A DNA stretch of 64,000 nt. Source: a virus. Positions 6,937 to 16,883 of the stretch are shown in pieces (within the stretch, counting starts at the first letter, position 1; each line of letters starts with the position of its first letter). A program made the translations under genes and the position numbers. The notes beneath the pieces are model-generated. The model was not told the origin of the DNA and made no database searches. It saw nothing but the letters and a program-made list of their open reading frames with translations. The stretch is from positions 17,183-81,182 of IMG/VR virus record IMGVR_UViG_3300033145_000777, one strand, 5' to 3'.

Positions 6937-9900
6937 AGTATTTAGTATTGTAGCATACGTTAAAGCCCGTGTAGATGAGGCTAAGAGGGATTTTGCAACA
7001 TTTCAAAAATCAGTTGACGACAGCAAACAAAGCCTAGATAATTTGGGAACAGCAGGTGACGTTGCAGCTGGGATCCTCATTCAACAATTCAGTCAGAACG
7101 TAGTCAGGGCATTCGAGACATTTGGAAGAGTCACTGTAGACTCGTTTGCAGATTTTGAGACAGCAACTGCACGTATCATAGCCACAACTGGAGCAACAGG
7201 AGATGAGCTGATAGAGCTCACAAGCATTATTGAAGAATCGGCTATGACACTTGGAACCGATTTCGGTGTAGGTGCAGCAAGTGCAATGAGTGGGCTTGAG
7301 TCTTTGGTTAAGGCAGGATTAGACCCAGCAACTGAAGCAACCCAAGCACTGGAAGGAGTCTTACAACTAGCCACGATTGAGCAGATGAACACAGCATCTG
7401 CCGCTAACATGGTTATAGCTGCAATGACTCAGTATGGTCTAAAGGCAAAGGATACCACCAGAATAGTTGACGGGTTCGTTCAAGCATCAGCAGCTGGAAT
7501 TGACACTGCAGCAGGATATGCTAGTGGTCTCGCAAACGTAGGAGCAACGGCAGCCTCAATGGGGTTCAGCATGGAAGAGACATTGGCTACCCTAGTCCAA
7601 ATAGACGCTTCCCAGAAAGATGCACGAAGATCAGGAACATTCCTTAACAGGATGCTTATTGACCTAGCATCCAAATCAAAAGACGCAGGACTGGAAATCT
7701 ACAACGCAGACGGCTCAATGCGATCTATGGATGATATTATCACTGAGCTAAGGGTCAAGATTCAAGGATTCGGCAACGATCAAGCAGCAGTAAACGAATG
7801 GCTAGGACAATTCCAGTCACTCTCACAGAGAGCCATACTCTCCCTAGTAAACTACGATGGAACAATAGAAGACACCCAGATCAAACTCCAAGGTATGTCA
7901 GGTGCCCAGGAAACAGCTAACGTAATTCTAGACACCTACGCTGGTCGCCTTGCTGTAGCTGATGCAAAACAGGAAAGTGCAGCTATTGGGATGGGTGAAG
8001 TAACCTCTGAATTGAGTATAATGAGTGCAGAGTTCATGGCGTCCCTTGGACCCGTAGGTCTCTTAGCAGACTCCCTTGGCCCACCTATGCTTAGTGGAGC
8101 AATGCAGGGCGTTACAATGGTCTTCGTTCCACAGCTGATTAAAACCCTCGGGCAAATGGTAGCCCAGATGGGTTTAGCAACAACCGCATCCACCATCCTT
8201 GGAGGTGCAATGAACATCATGACAGGTCCCATAGGGTGGATTACCCTTGCGGTGGGAGCCCTAGCTTTGGCTTGGAGTAATGATTGGGGAGGCATACAGG
8301 AAAAGACAGGTGCTGTGATTGACTTCATTATGGAGAAGATTGCTTGGGTCACTGATGGGATCTCTTGGTTTGGAGACTCTGTTAGAGGAATACTCAAATG
8401 GGTTGGAGATGGATGGACGGCATTAAATGACACTATCGGTGAGCAACTAGGTAGTCAAGTCGTACTTGTTGAATCAGCTCTTGACGATGAGCTGAATGCA
8501 ATAGAAGATAGCTATGCTGACCAGGTTAGTTTAATCAAAGAATCCTATGTAGAAAGACTATCAGATATAGATGCAGCATTAGCGGGTCAACTCAACGTCT
8601 CTGAGTCACACTATGAGGACTTGAAGAGACTGGCAGAAGAAGCTCATGAAACAGCGTTAACTGATTTACAGGAGCATTGGGTAGACCAGATTGATGAAAC
8701 AGCTGAAGGCTGGGAAAGCGTAGTTGAGGAATACGAGAGCCATTACGCTGATATAATTAATGAAACAACCGAAAGCTATAGCAACCTGCTTTCTGAAACC
8801 GAGACATTCTATGATGATATGCTTGCAGAGCAGAATGCGTTCCTAGTTGCAATAAGGGAAGGTCGAAACCGTGATCTTGATGACCTTGAACTCAATTTCC
8901 TGTTAGAAAAGAAGAAACTCGAAAACCAGCTTGAAAAGAAGAAAATCTCAAAATTCGAATATGAGAAAGATATGGAGAAGCTGGAGAAAGACTACCGGGA
9001 GAAGAGGGCAGAAATCAGGGATGATTACCGCATACAGGAACTGCAGGCGGAAGAAACCTTCAGGACTGAGGAGGAACGCATTAACTCTGAGAGAGCCGAT
9101 GCCCTTGAAACCATTGAAAAGGATAAGGCAGATGAGTTAGAGCGTATCAACGAAGAACAGAACGCAGCCATTCAACTGATTAGAGACGCGGAAGCCGAGC
9201 TTGCAGAGCAACATGCAAAGGAGTTAGAACAGCTTGCACTAGATCATGCAGCTGAACAAGCCCTAATTACATTAGAGGCTAATCGAGAACAGCAAAGGCT
9301 CACATTAGCGAACCAAGAAACACTCAAGAGGTTAGAAACAAAGCTTTACACCGACCTCGAAACAGCTGAGGAGGAGCATAAAACAGTTGTCACTGACACA
9401 TGGACGGACATGTGGGATGACCAGATGCAAACAACTAGAGACGCCACTAATGACATTGAAACAAACGTAGCTAACATGGATTCAGCCCTAGCCACCTCGA
9501 TAGAAGGTCTTAGAGATTGGGCTTCAGACGTCGTTGATGCAGCAAAAAGTGCATATAATAAGGCTAAGGATTGGTGGGACAAAATCTCACGCGGAAATAA
9601 AAGCAGTGGAGGCGGCGGAGGCTCGCGTGATGGAGATGACACCGTAGTTACTGCCCCTGATCTTGATGCTGGAGACACATCACCTTCCACAGAAGGACCA
9701 TGGGGTGGTAGCGAAAGATTTGCGCTTGCCGAGGGCTTTGAGGGATGGGTTGATAAACCCACTAACTTCCTTGCAGGTGAGGCAGGACCCGAATACGTAA
9801 GCGTCACGCCCTCAGGAGCTTCCCGCCAGATTGCTGGCAAGACCACGATCATACATGGTCCTCTTCTTACCATTGAAGGAAGTGCTGATGAGAAGACAGC

Positions 9901-9946
9901 CAAGCTCGCAGCTAAACTTATTATGAGTGAACTGAGGAAATATTGA
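6929..9946 (+). CDS. Tape measure protein
   Basis: 1005 residues, the longest gene here. The N-terminal third is an Ala/Gly/Thr-rich TP901-type tape measure domain with repeated GATAASMGFSMEET-like helices. A hydrophobic region at residues ~380-460 probably contains membrane-active helices. Residues ~510-800 are a long charged coiled coil, followed by a Gly/Ser linker and a C-terminal domain. It sets tail length and is probably ejected during infection. At roughly 1.5 A per residue a tail near 150 nm is expected. Confidence 0.9.
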   Translation: MSEVFSIVAYVKARVDEAKRDFATFQKSVDDSKQSLDNLGTAGDVAAGILIQQFSQNVVRAFETFGRVTVDSFADFETATARIIATTGATGDELIELTSIIEESAMTLGTDFGVGAASAMSGLESLVKAGLDPATEATQALEGVLQLATIEQMNTASAANMVIAAMTQYGLKAKDTTRIVDGFVQASAAGIDTAAGYASGLANVGATAASMGFSMEETLATLVQIDASQKDARRSGTFLNRMLIDLASKSKDAGLEIYNADGSMRSMDDIITELRVKIQGFGNDQAAVNEWLGQFQSLSQRAILSLVNYDGTIEDTQIKLQGMSGAQETANVILDTYAGRLAVADAKQESAAIGMGEVTSELSIMSAEFMASLGPVGLLADSLGPPMLSGAMQGVTMVFVPQLIKTLGQMVAQMGLATTASTILGGAMNIMTGPIGWITLAVGALALAWSNDWGGIQEKTGAVIDFIMEKIAWVTDGISWFGDSVRGILKWVGDGWTALNDTIGEQLGSQVVLVESALDDELNAIEDSYADQVSLIKESYVERLSDIDAALAGQLNVSESHYEDLKRLAEEAHETALTDLQEHWVDQIDETAEGWESVVEEYESHYADIINETTESYSNLLSETETFYDDMLAEQNAFLVAIREGRNRDLDDLELNFLLEKKKLENQLEKKKISKFEYEKDMEKLEKDYREKRAEIRDDYRIQELQAEETFRTEEERINSERADALETIEKDKADELERINEEQNAAIQLIRDAEAELAEQHAKELEQLALDHAAEQALITLEANREQQRLTLANQETLKRLETKLYTDLETAEEEHKTVVTDTWTDMWDDQMQTTRDATNDIETNVANMDSALATSIEGLRDWASDVVDAAKSAYNKAKDWWDKISRGNKSSGGGGGSRDGDDTVVTAPDLDAGDTSPSTEGPWGGSERFALAEGFEGWVDKPTNFLAGEAGPEYVSVTPSGASRQIAGKTTIIHGPLLTIEGSADEKTAKLAAKLIMSELRKY

Positions 9947-10018
9947 TACATAGATATTCTTGGAATCGTAAACCATATAGCATCCACCTGCATCTATATT
10001 TTAAGAGGATAATCTGTT

Positions 10019-11635
10019 ATGGGGTTTCCAGTAGGTCAACCAATATCAGTTAGGTATCATCACGGAACATCAGGAGTAACGCTTCTATGTAGAATAGCCG
10101 ATGAATCAGACGGCGTGTTTGGGGCTGAACTCACTATGACTGAGAACGCCGCTTTCCTGGCTGCCGGGTGGCCAGGAGTATATGAGACCATTTTCACACC
10201 TGATGCGGTGGGTAACTGGAAGGCGTACCTCAAATACGGTCCATACCGGATAGGTCAGCAATTCTTCCGGGTTGGGGAAGGTGATGGTTTACCTTTCACA
10301 GCGACAGCGAGTAGCACAACGACCCTGACGGATGCAGACCTACTTGATGTTGCGAATAACTACATTGGTCAGTACGCGGTTCCCCTCAGCGGGAACATGG
10401 CTGGGCAGGGCAGACTCATCACCGAGTATAACGATACAAACATGATCACTGTCTCACCTGCTTGGGCGGAAGACCCCGGCTCAGTGGACTTTGAGATAAG
10501 ACCCACCCCATTAGGGTCACTGCTTGGTGTTACACCCGGTTCTTGGTATGATGGGACGGCGCAGCAAAGCCTCGCAGATATGCCTGTCGTACAAGTTACC
10601 ATGACGGTGCAGAAGGAATCAAGAGTAGATCAAGCAAGTATGGTTGTAGCAACTTTGTCTCTCCACAACCTTAGAACTGATTCAGATAAAATACTGCAAC
10701 CTGAATACTCAGGGTTTGTTATTTACATCCAACGTTTCAGACCAGGAACTGATGCAGATTGGACTAACGTAGTTGCAGGAGGTGCATTAACTGGGGTTGC
10801 AGGATACGCTTATTATGATTATCACTTCCCTACCGCTAGTTGGAAGGATGGAGATTTAATCAGATATGCAATACAAGACGGTCAAATAGAAATTCCTGCT
10901 GGAAGTGGACAAACATTCTTTGTACCATATTTATTCGATTACGGTGTAATCGGTGGAACCAGCGCTCTTATTGAGATGAGTGGGCATCCTTTCCTCGGGG
11001 AATCAGATGATGCCACGGTTAACACCCTTACCTGTGCGGAGCTTACGGCTACTGCGGAGATGTATGTGGGTCAGATGCTTGTCCCGTTGGATGGTGCCTG
11101 TGTGCAGCAGGGACGGCTGATAATTGACTTCGATGAAACCACCGATGTTTTAACGGTGATGCCTGATTGGCCCAGTGACCCTGATGCAGTAGATGATATA
11201 CGGTTCACGATTATTCCCTCCCCGGTTAACGCCCTTATGGTAGCGGGTAAAGGACTTGAAGCAATCTTTGACATCGTTGACGACGTACCTGTTCTTGTCA
11301 GAGTAGGTGGGATTCATGATCAAAGTGACGCTGCGGGCACAGAGGATGATCTTGTTAAATATGATGCTCCTGGAGGGAACTGGAACCCAACCAAGTTCCT
11401 CATCGATCTCACAGAGATGGCGGCTGTTGATGACTTGGATGTAAAGGTGTACTACCGCATGACTGCGTTGGGTAACTATATCTTGGAGACCGATGAGAAC
11501 TTCATTAACGCACAAACCATAGACTGCAAAGTGTTCGATCTGCAACCTAACAGGTTCGGCATGAAGATTACGACTACTCAAAACGCGGGAGTGGCAAGGG
11601 ATTGGGATTGGGAAATGTACTCGGAGGAATCATAG
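10019..11635 (+). CDS. Tail/baseplate protein with duplicated beta domain
   Basis: 538 residues, beta-rich. It opens with an Ig-like domain (PISVRYHHGTSGVTLL). Two copies of a ~75-residue module occur around residues 95-175 and 330-410, sharing YVGQxxVPLxG...QGRLI...ITVxPxW/VMPDW...P. These are probably beta-sandwich units of a distal tail or fibre protein. An AAGAGGATAAT element precedes the ATG. Confidence 0.65.
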   Translation: MGFPVGQPISVRYHHGTSGVTLLCRIADESDGVFGAELTMTENAAFLAAGWPGVYETIFTPDAVGNWKAYLKYGPYRIGQQFFRVGEGDGLPFTATASSTTTLTDADLLDVANNYIGQYAVPLSGNMAGQGRLITEYNDTNMITVSPAWAEDPGSVDFEIRPTPLGSLLGVTPGSWYDGTAQQSLADMPVVQVTMTVQKESRVDQASMVVATLSLHNLRTDSDKILQPEYSGFVIYIQRFRPGTDADWTNVVAGGALTGVAGYAYYDYHFPTASWKDGDLIRYAIQDGQIEIPAGSGQTFFVPYLFDYGVIGGTSALIEMSGHPFLGESDDATVNTLTCAELTATAEMYVGQMLVPLDGACVQQGRLIIDFDETTDVLTVMPDWPSDPDAVDDIRFTIIPSPVNALMVAGKGLEAIFDIVDDVPVLVRVGGIHDQSDAAGTEDDLVKYDAPGGNWNPTKFLIDLTEMAAVDDLDVKVYYRMTALGNYILETDENFINAQTIDCKVFDLQPNRFGMKITTTQNAGVARDWDWEMYSEES

Positions 11636-12358
11636 ATGTCATCTTCAATAAGTAGACAGAACAAGAAACTGTTAAAACAACTTGCGCCAGGGGCTCACCG
11701 GGAGAAAGTTTACCCATACGACACCCTCGGAGGCATAATTGTATGCGGGAACACGGTATGGGGTGACACCGTAAGCATTGTGCCAGTTGACGGCTTACTC
11801 GCTGGCTATGGATGGGAAGTGGGAGGTGACCCGTTACCATATCATATCGTAGGGTTTGACATAGTTAGTAAGTCTAACCCAACGGTTCAATATGTATTGA
11901 ATTTTATCAGACTCGTTAAAACTAGTGCTCAAGTACTTAACGTAGACAGTGGCTTAGGTGAGGCACCTGCTGACCGTATCTACGTTCCACTCACCGGAGG
12001 CTTTGAGGTTGATGATTGGGTGTGGGTTGTTGCTGATGATGAACTCGGAGGAGAACTCAGCCAGATTGACTCCATTGATCCAGATAACTATCTGGACATG
12101 GATGGTGACCTCGCGGCTCTCTATGCAACAGCTGAGAACGCGGTGGTGTACCTCGTGAGGAGGCTCACTTATGAAGGACAGTATCGAAGTATCTGGACGA
12201 GTTTCAGTGCAGCTAGTACAAAGGAAATGCAACATGTAACCCTCCACGCCGGTAGGGAGATGGAGGCAGGTGATGATTTGATTGCAAGGGGTATTAGCAG
12301 TGAAGCTGGTACGCCTGAGGTGTACGTCACTGTTGTATATGATGATCAAGCGGAGTAG
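11636..12358 (+). CDS. Tail-associated structural protein
   Basis: 240 residues, predominantly beta, no recognised family. It contains a VPLTGGFEVDDWVWVVADDE stretch reminiscent of the repeated module in the preceding gene. It starts immediately after the preceding stop, so the two are probably translated together and form one tail structure. Confidence 0.6.
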   Translation: MSSSISRQNKKLLKQLAPGAHREKVYPYDTLGGIIVCGNTVWGDTVSIVPVDGLLAGYGWEVGGDPLPYHIVGFDIVSKSNPTVQYVLNFIRLVKTSAQVLNVDSGLGEAPADRIYVPLTGGFEVDDWVWVVADDELGGELSQIDSIDPDNYLDMDGDLAALYATAENAVVYLVRRLTYEGQYRSIWTSFSAASTKEMQHVTLHAGREMEAGDDLIARGISSEAGTPEVYVTVVYDDQAE

Positions 12359-12369
12359 GTGGTGAGAAG

Positions 12370-12615
12370 ATGAGTATAATAGATTTTAAACAGATCGCGG
12401 CGGAGGCACTCATTGTCAGTAAGGAGCTTCGGCGGCTTGGCACTGAGATGCGTGTGTTCTGCACCAAAGTTGTGAACATTGAGGCTGAGGATAAGGATGG
12501 GGTTGAGACTGTGTTGAAACCCGAGGAGATGAAGACACGGTACATGGAGCTTCGGGCGCAGATTGCGGCGATTGAGTTCCCAACCAAAGTCACACCACCG
12601 GAGGTTGACCCATAA
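12370..12615 (+). CDS. Small helical protein of the tail operon
   Basis: 81 residues, helical, with a hydrophilic Glu/Lys-rich centre and a Pro-rich end. The start is preceded by GGTGAGAAG. It overlaps the next gene by one base (TAATG). Possibly a chaperone or small structural subunit; no family recognised. Confidence 0.6.
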   Translation: MSIIDFKQIAAEALIVSKELRRLGTEMRVFCTKVVNIEAEDKDGVETVLKPEEMKTRYMELRAQIAAIEFPTKVTPPEVDP

Positions 12616-14024
12616 TGGTGCTTGAAGAACATCTTGTCTGTGACCTCAGGATGAACGAAGGCAGCGGCACAGTCACCCGTGATCGGAGTGGGAATGATGC
12701 TAAGGGAACCTTCGGGGCAGGAGGCGAGGCTCCGTCATGGGCTGACGGAAAATGGGGTATAGGAAAAGCTCTATCCTTTGATGGTGGAGACATCCTCACA
12801 GTTAATGACTTAATCACATTACTTGCTGCCGTGGAATCTGGGGCTATTGAGGCATGGGCGAAAATTGACACCGACGCAGGAGCCAATGAGACTATATTCA
12901 GCGTGTCAAGGAACGTAAACGCCACTCTAACTGAACTACTAGTCCTATATAATACAGGTGGGGCTACCGATAACTTCATAATAGTGTTAAGAGTGGACGG
13001 GACAACTCAATGGTCGGCAGCGAGTGCCGTAGGTACTGTTGACCCGTATATTGGAGAATATGTTCACTTGGTTTTAACTCAAGATGGGATTGAGCCCACT
13101 TTGTCTATTAACGGGAACTTATCTCCGTTGATTTTTAGTGATGAGACTGATAAAACAGCGTGGTTTAAGGCATTGATAACGGATGCCGCCAGCCCATCTG
13201 ATGTGGCTACTGTTGGGGCGGTTATAAGAAATGGCGCCAAATCAATACACCTCACTGGTGATGTTCAGGTTCTCCGGGTCTATGATGCTGTGCCTTCTCC
13301 TCAGCAAGTTCGGGCGTTGTATGCGGAGGGACTCATTAAGCTCCGTGATGGTAGGGTGTTGGATATGCCTTTCAACGAAGGCTCAGGAACCGTGACAAGG
13401 GATAGAAGCCCATCAGACATTCAGGGTGTTTTGACTCCGGGGGCAGGAGGATGGGTAGAAGGAAGAAACGGGAGGCAGGCGATTGATTTCGATGGCGCCG
13501 ATACTAGGGTGAATTGTGGGAATCCGTCCTCTGTTGACAACATCTTTGATGGTGGTGGTTCGCTTAGTGTGTGGATTAACCCAGACTCAGATGGAGAAGC
13601 AGGATCAGGGAGAATATTCGATAAACGAGATCCGGGGTGGCTATGTCTTGTCAAATCCGAAGCTGGTGGAAAAGTTGAGGTTAGGCTACATCAGGACTTT
13701 GATATAACTGACGGGGTGTGGGACACAACATTCCCAATAGTTGTGATTGGAGAAGACACCCATTTGGTGATAACTTACGACAGCATGGATGTTGGAAATG
13801 ACCCGATTTTCTACATAAACGGAGTGTCATACACTGTAGACAATGGAATAACAGAGACAACCACTCCCGAGGGTTCTAGTGCGGATGACAGCACAAAGAG
13901 CCTTGGATTAGGTGGGAGGACAACTGGAACTAATGTTTTCGATGGCAAAATCGACTCACCCCTTCTTTATAAAAGAATTCTTTCTCCAAGAGAAGTTCGT
14001 GAACTGTACGAGGCGACAAAGTAA
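12615..14024 (+). CDS. Tail fibre/adhesin with two LamG-like lectin domains
   Basis: 469 residues forming two tandem concanavalin A-like/LamG-3 domains (about 5-235 and 240-469). Each begins LxMNEGSGTVTRDRS or LDMPFNEGSGTVTRDRS and ends with a VLRVYDAVPSPQQVRALYAEG-type or RILSPREVRELYEA helix. Such domains in tail proteins commonly bind surface glycans, so this is a candidate receptor-binding protein. Confidence 0.75.
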   Translation: MVLEEHLVCDLRMNEGSGTVTRDRSGNDAKGTFGAGGEAPSWADGKWGIGKALSFDGGDILTVNDLITLLAAVESGAIEAWAKIDTDAGANETIFSVSRNVNATLTELLVLYNTGGATDNFIIVLRVDGTTQWSAASAVGTVDPYIGEYVHLVLTQDGIEPTLSINGNLSPLIFSDETDKTAWFKALITDAASPSDVATVGAVIRNGAKSIHLTGDVQVLRVYDAVPSPQQVRALYAEGLIKLRDGRVLDMPFNEGSGTVTRDRSPSDIQGVLTPGAGGWVEGRNGRQAIDFDGADTRVNCGNPSSVDNIFDGGGSLSVWINPDSDGEAGSGRIFDKRDPGWLCLVKSEAGGKVEVRLHQDFDITDGVWDTTFPIVVIGEDTHLVITYDSMDVGNDPIFYINGVSYTVDNGITETTTPEGSSADDSTKSLGLGGRTTGTNVFDGKIDSPLLYKRILSPREVRELYEATK

Positions 14025-14176
14025 TGAGTTTCTTTGATACGTTTATCGCACCAAAACCGCTTAAAGACCAGCAACGGATTGTAAACTGGCCACCGTCAAT
14101 GGAGTTAGAGACTGTTAAGCACGATCAGGACTTAAGTATCCTGAAACATGATATAGTGTTGGTGATACCTGAATGA
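14024..14176 (+). CDS. Small protein of the tail operon
   Basis: 50 residues, starting MSFFDTFIAPKPLKDQQRIV, with its ATG overlapping the previous stop (TAATG). The overlap and open frame argue for a real gene. It may be a small assembly factor; no family is recognised. Confidence 0.5.
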   Translation: MSFFDTFIAPKPLKDQQRIVNWPPSMELETVKHDQDLSILKHDIVLVIPE

Positions 14177-14288
14177 CTTTAACAGTTCACATACGAGACG
14201 ACGACCTTCAATGTTTGGAATAGGAAGAGAGTTCCGTGAGAGGTATGTGCAGAGATTAAATTCATAGTCAAAAAGGAGAAAAGAAACA
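14177..14288 (+). other. Short intergenic stretch with remnants of reading frames
   Basis: Two tiny open frames (14173-14223 and 14211-14267) occur but neither is convincing. The 3' part supplies the SD AAAAAGGAG for the next gene. Confidence 0.4.
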
Positions 14289-16064
14289 ATGGGTCGGCTG
14301 TCGAGTAACGTTATATCAGGACCCGGTACTTGGGGTATGACTACAGACCACTCAATCATCATGAACGTTATCCCGCAGGATCACATAGCAGACGCGAACC
14401 TTTGGTATGGCAGAGTAGTGGTAACAGACTTAGATGACGTTCAACATGACTTGACCCCCATGAACCTCAGCTCAAGCGACGTCCTGAAGCTGAACCTAGA
14501 TCACCTGAAAGCAGATGACTTTTACTTCTCCTTCGAGGACTACGCTGGTGACAAAAGAGATTGGCTGGAAAGAGGTTGTATGGTCGAGATATTCATCGAC
14601 AGGTTCACTCCTGCAACTACGTTGAGACTCTATGGGATGGTCGAGCTGGTAAATGAAACATGGCCGTTACCATCCACCGTCATAGTCACAGCTACTGGAC
14701 GAGATAAATTCAGCATATATTTAGATAGAGTAATAACTGAAACATACCTAGATAAAGAGGTCAGCGTTATCGTAAAAGACCTGTTAACATTATATGCTCC
14801 AGAGATTGACCAAACGAATATAGATGTAACGACGACAACTCTTGATGACGCCAGATTCCCATATCGTCCTCTAAAGGAAGTATTAAACTACCTAGCCACG
14901 GTCAGCGGGTTCACATATCGCTGTGACCCATCTCTTAACTTCTACTGGAAGAAAACGAAAACCGAGGACACTTTCATAACCTATCTCAACACGGACATGG
15001 ATGCAACCCCAGATAAAATATCAAGCCTCTACCCAATCAAAAACAGGGTATATGTGTTAGGCGGTGACTACATGGAGGTAGATCAGGAGTCTACTACAGT
15101 TGCTGCAACGAAGAACACAAAAGACTTCTGGTACGCCCAAAGATTTACCCCAGAACGCTCCAGCCTTAATCAAGTAAGTCTCCACCTAAAGAGAACAGGT
15201 GATCCAGATAACCTAGAGGGAGAGATAAGAAGCGATGACCCAGGCAATGGACCCTCCGAGGTTCTAGGAACTTTCACGATAGACGCAGATTTCATTGGCA
15301 CAACTGCAACATGGAGACCTACCCGAGTTGACGCCGATCTTCGTGTAGGCTTCGATTATTGGATTGTCTTGAGGAAAACCGGAGATGCTGCTAATAACTA
15401 TGAATGGTCAGATGATAACAACAACACTGGTGTAAACGCAAACTCAGGTAACGGTGTCGCTGGAAACTGGATCGTACAGGCTGCAAGCTACCTATTTGCC
15501 TTCAAAACACATTACTCTGTTCCAGTAATAGCTGTGAAACAGGACTACGACTCAGGGGAGAAGTACATAATATGGCGAGAACACGTTCACAGGGATGAAG
15601 CCATAGCATCACGGGCAGTAGCTAAACAGACAGCACAGGCATTACTCGATGAACTTGTAGACGAAACCCCTAGCATAAAATCATTGAACACCATAGACCA
15701 GGACACTGTCCCTGATCAAGGTAAACTAATCACCCTCGACTTGGAGCCTCTCAAAATAGACATGGTTCAATACCAAGTGAGACAGGTATCATTCGTCTTC
15801 AAGGGCGGTCAGGTAGGCACTCACTATATGGATGTTTTCCTCGGAAGATCATCAGAGGAATTAGATGAATGGCTTAACAGGCTACGACTCGACATAGACC
15901 GGATCAGCATCGGCTCCTTCGGAGTTGAAGAGGGACTTGTCCCAATGGTTGAGGCTATAGGCCCCGACGAGGCAACAGCAGGAGACTCCCTCAACCTCAC
16001 AGTAGTTGCTTCAGGGGCGTTTGAAATTGGCAGTGCTCGCATAGATTTCAGTGACATCTCATAG
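14289..16064 (+). CDS. Baseplate hub / tail spike-base protein with inserted beta-sandwich
   Basis: 591 residues. The flanks resemble tail hub (gp27/gpD-like) proteins: oligonucleotide-binding-type beta barrels, then AVAKQTAQALLDEL and a DQDTVPDQGKLITLDLEPL segment. Residues ~270-410 form an inserted beta-sandwich of a type often seen in carbohydrate-binding modules (FTPERSSLNQVSLHLKRTG...). A strong AAAAAGGAG SD lies upstream. It probably forms the distal tail hub. Confidence 0.65.
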   Translation: MGRLSSNVISGPGTWGMTTDHSIIMNVIPQDHIADANLWYGRVVVTDLDDVQHDLTPMNLSSSDVLKLNLDHLKADDFYFSFEDYAGDKRDWLERGCMVEIFIDRFTPATTLRLYGMVELVNETWPLPSTVIVTATGRDKFSIYLDRVITETYLDKEVSVIVKDLLTLYAPEIDQTNIDVTTTTLDDARFPYRPLKEVLNYLATVSGFTYRCDPSLNFYWKKTKTEDTFITYLNTDMDATPDKISSLYPIKNRVYVLGGDYMEVDQESTTVAATKNTKDFWYAQRFTPERSSLNQVSLHLKRTGDPDNLEGEIRSDDPGNGPSEVLGTFTIDADFIGTTATWRPTRVDADLRVGFDYWIVLRKTGDAANNYEWSDDNNNTGVNANSGNGVAGNWIVQAASYLFAFKTHYSVPVIAVKQDYDSGEKYIIWREHVHRDEAIASRAVAKQTAQALLDELVDETPSIKSLNTIDQDTVPDQGKLITLDLEPLKIDMVQYQVRQVSFVFKGGQVGTHYMDVFLGRSSEELDEWLNRLRLDIDRISIGSFGVEEGLVPMVEAIGPDEATAGDSLNLTVVASGAFEIGSARIDFSDIS

Positions 16065-16082
16065 ACTTCTCGGATATAGGAT

Positions 16083-16115
16083 AATTTTTTATATTGTCAA
16101 ATTTATGTTTAAATA
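16083..16115 (+). promoter_or_regulatory. TATA-type promoter for the free-standing endonuclease
   Basis: TTTTTTATATTG lies about 28-32 nt before ATG 16116, and the gene has no SD. This gives the endonuclease its own near-leaderless transcription, independent of the tail operon. It lacks the shared CCATAAA box. Confidence 0.55.
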
Positions 16116-16883
16116 ATGGCGAGAGATCCCAAAGGTAGATTTGTTAAAGGTCATATTCCTTGGATCAAGGGTAGAAAGGCGTCTGAGGAAACTAAGCAGA
16201 AACTTGTTGAAAGCCACAAGGGGCAGGTTCCTTGGAATAAGGGTGTAACAGGCTATACTACTTCATGGAAGGGTCGGAAACATTCTGAAGAAACTAAGCA
16301 AATATTGAAAGAAACCCGTAAGAGGCAGATATTCACTGACGAAACTCGGAAGAAAATGAGTGACACGAAGAAAAGAATGGGGAATGAACCTTTACTGAAT
16401 CACATTAAAGAACACGGTTCATGGAATAAGGGCTTGACCAAGGAAACGGATGACCGGGTAAAAAAATACGGGGAGTCTCAGAAGGGTAAGGTCATTTCTG
16501 AGGAGACTAGGCAGAAAAATCGTGAGGCCAGAATGAAACAGCGACTACCCAAAAAAGATACCTCTATTGAACTTGCCTTACAAAGGGGACTTGATGTGGT
16601 AGGCATTAACTATGACACCCATCTTCCAGTCTGTGGTATATGTCAACCTGATATAGTTTTTCCTGAAATGAAACTCGCAGTTTTTGCTGATGGGGATTAC
16701 TGGCATAACCTTCCCGGAAAAAGAGAAAAAGACTTAAAACAAAACCAAGTTTTGAAGGAGAACGGCTGGACAGTTCTCCGTTTCTGGGGACGTGAGATAA
16801 ATTCTGATATAGAGGGTTGTGTTAATAAGATTAGGAAACATATAGGCTTTCTCATCAGGGTAGACAAGGACATGATGAAATGA
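16116..16883 (+). CDS. Free-standing homing endonuclease: NUMOD3 repeats plus Vsr-like nuclease
   Basis: 255 residues. The N-terminal half has several NUMOD3 DNA-binding motifs (HxPWxKGxxxSEETKxK and variants, about residues 12-140). The C-terminal domain resembles very-short-patch-repair (Vsr/EDxHD) nucleases: CQPDIVFPEMKLAVFADGDYWH and GWTVLRFWGREI. These are selfish enzymes that cleave virus DNA at intron, intein or intergenic sites. It is inserted within the tail operon just before an intein-containing gene, with its own promoter. Confidence 0.85.
   Translation: MARDPKGRFVKGHIPWIKGRKASEETKQKLVESHKGQVPWNKGVTGYTTSWKGRKHSEETKQILKETRKRQIFTDETRKKMSDTKKRMGNEPLLNHIKEHGSWNKGLTKETDDRVKKYGESQKGKVISEETRQKNREARMKQRLPKKDTSIELALQRGLDVVGINYDTHLPVCGICQPDIVFPEMKLAVFADGDYWHNLPGKREKDLKQNQVLKENGWTVLRFWGREINSDIEGCVNKIRKHIGFLIRVDKDMMK

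Noticed and set aside
9346-9993. 215-codon open frame on the minus strand
   Set aside because: Lies antisense to the tape measure gene; composition mirrors the coding strand and no motif is visible.
11958-12158. Open frames overlapping the tail gene at 11636
   Set aside because: Out-of-frame shadows of a clearly coding gene with no start signals.
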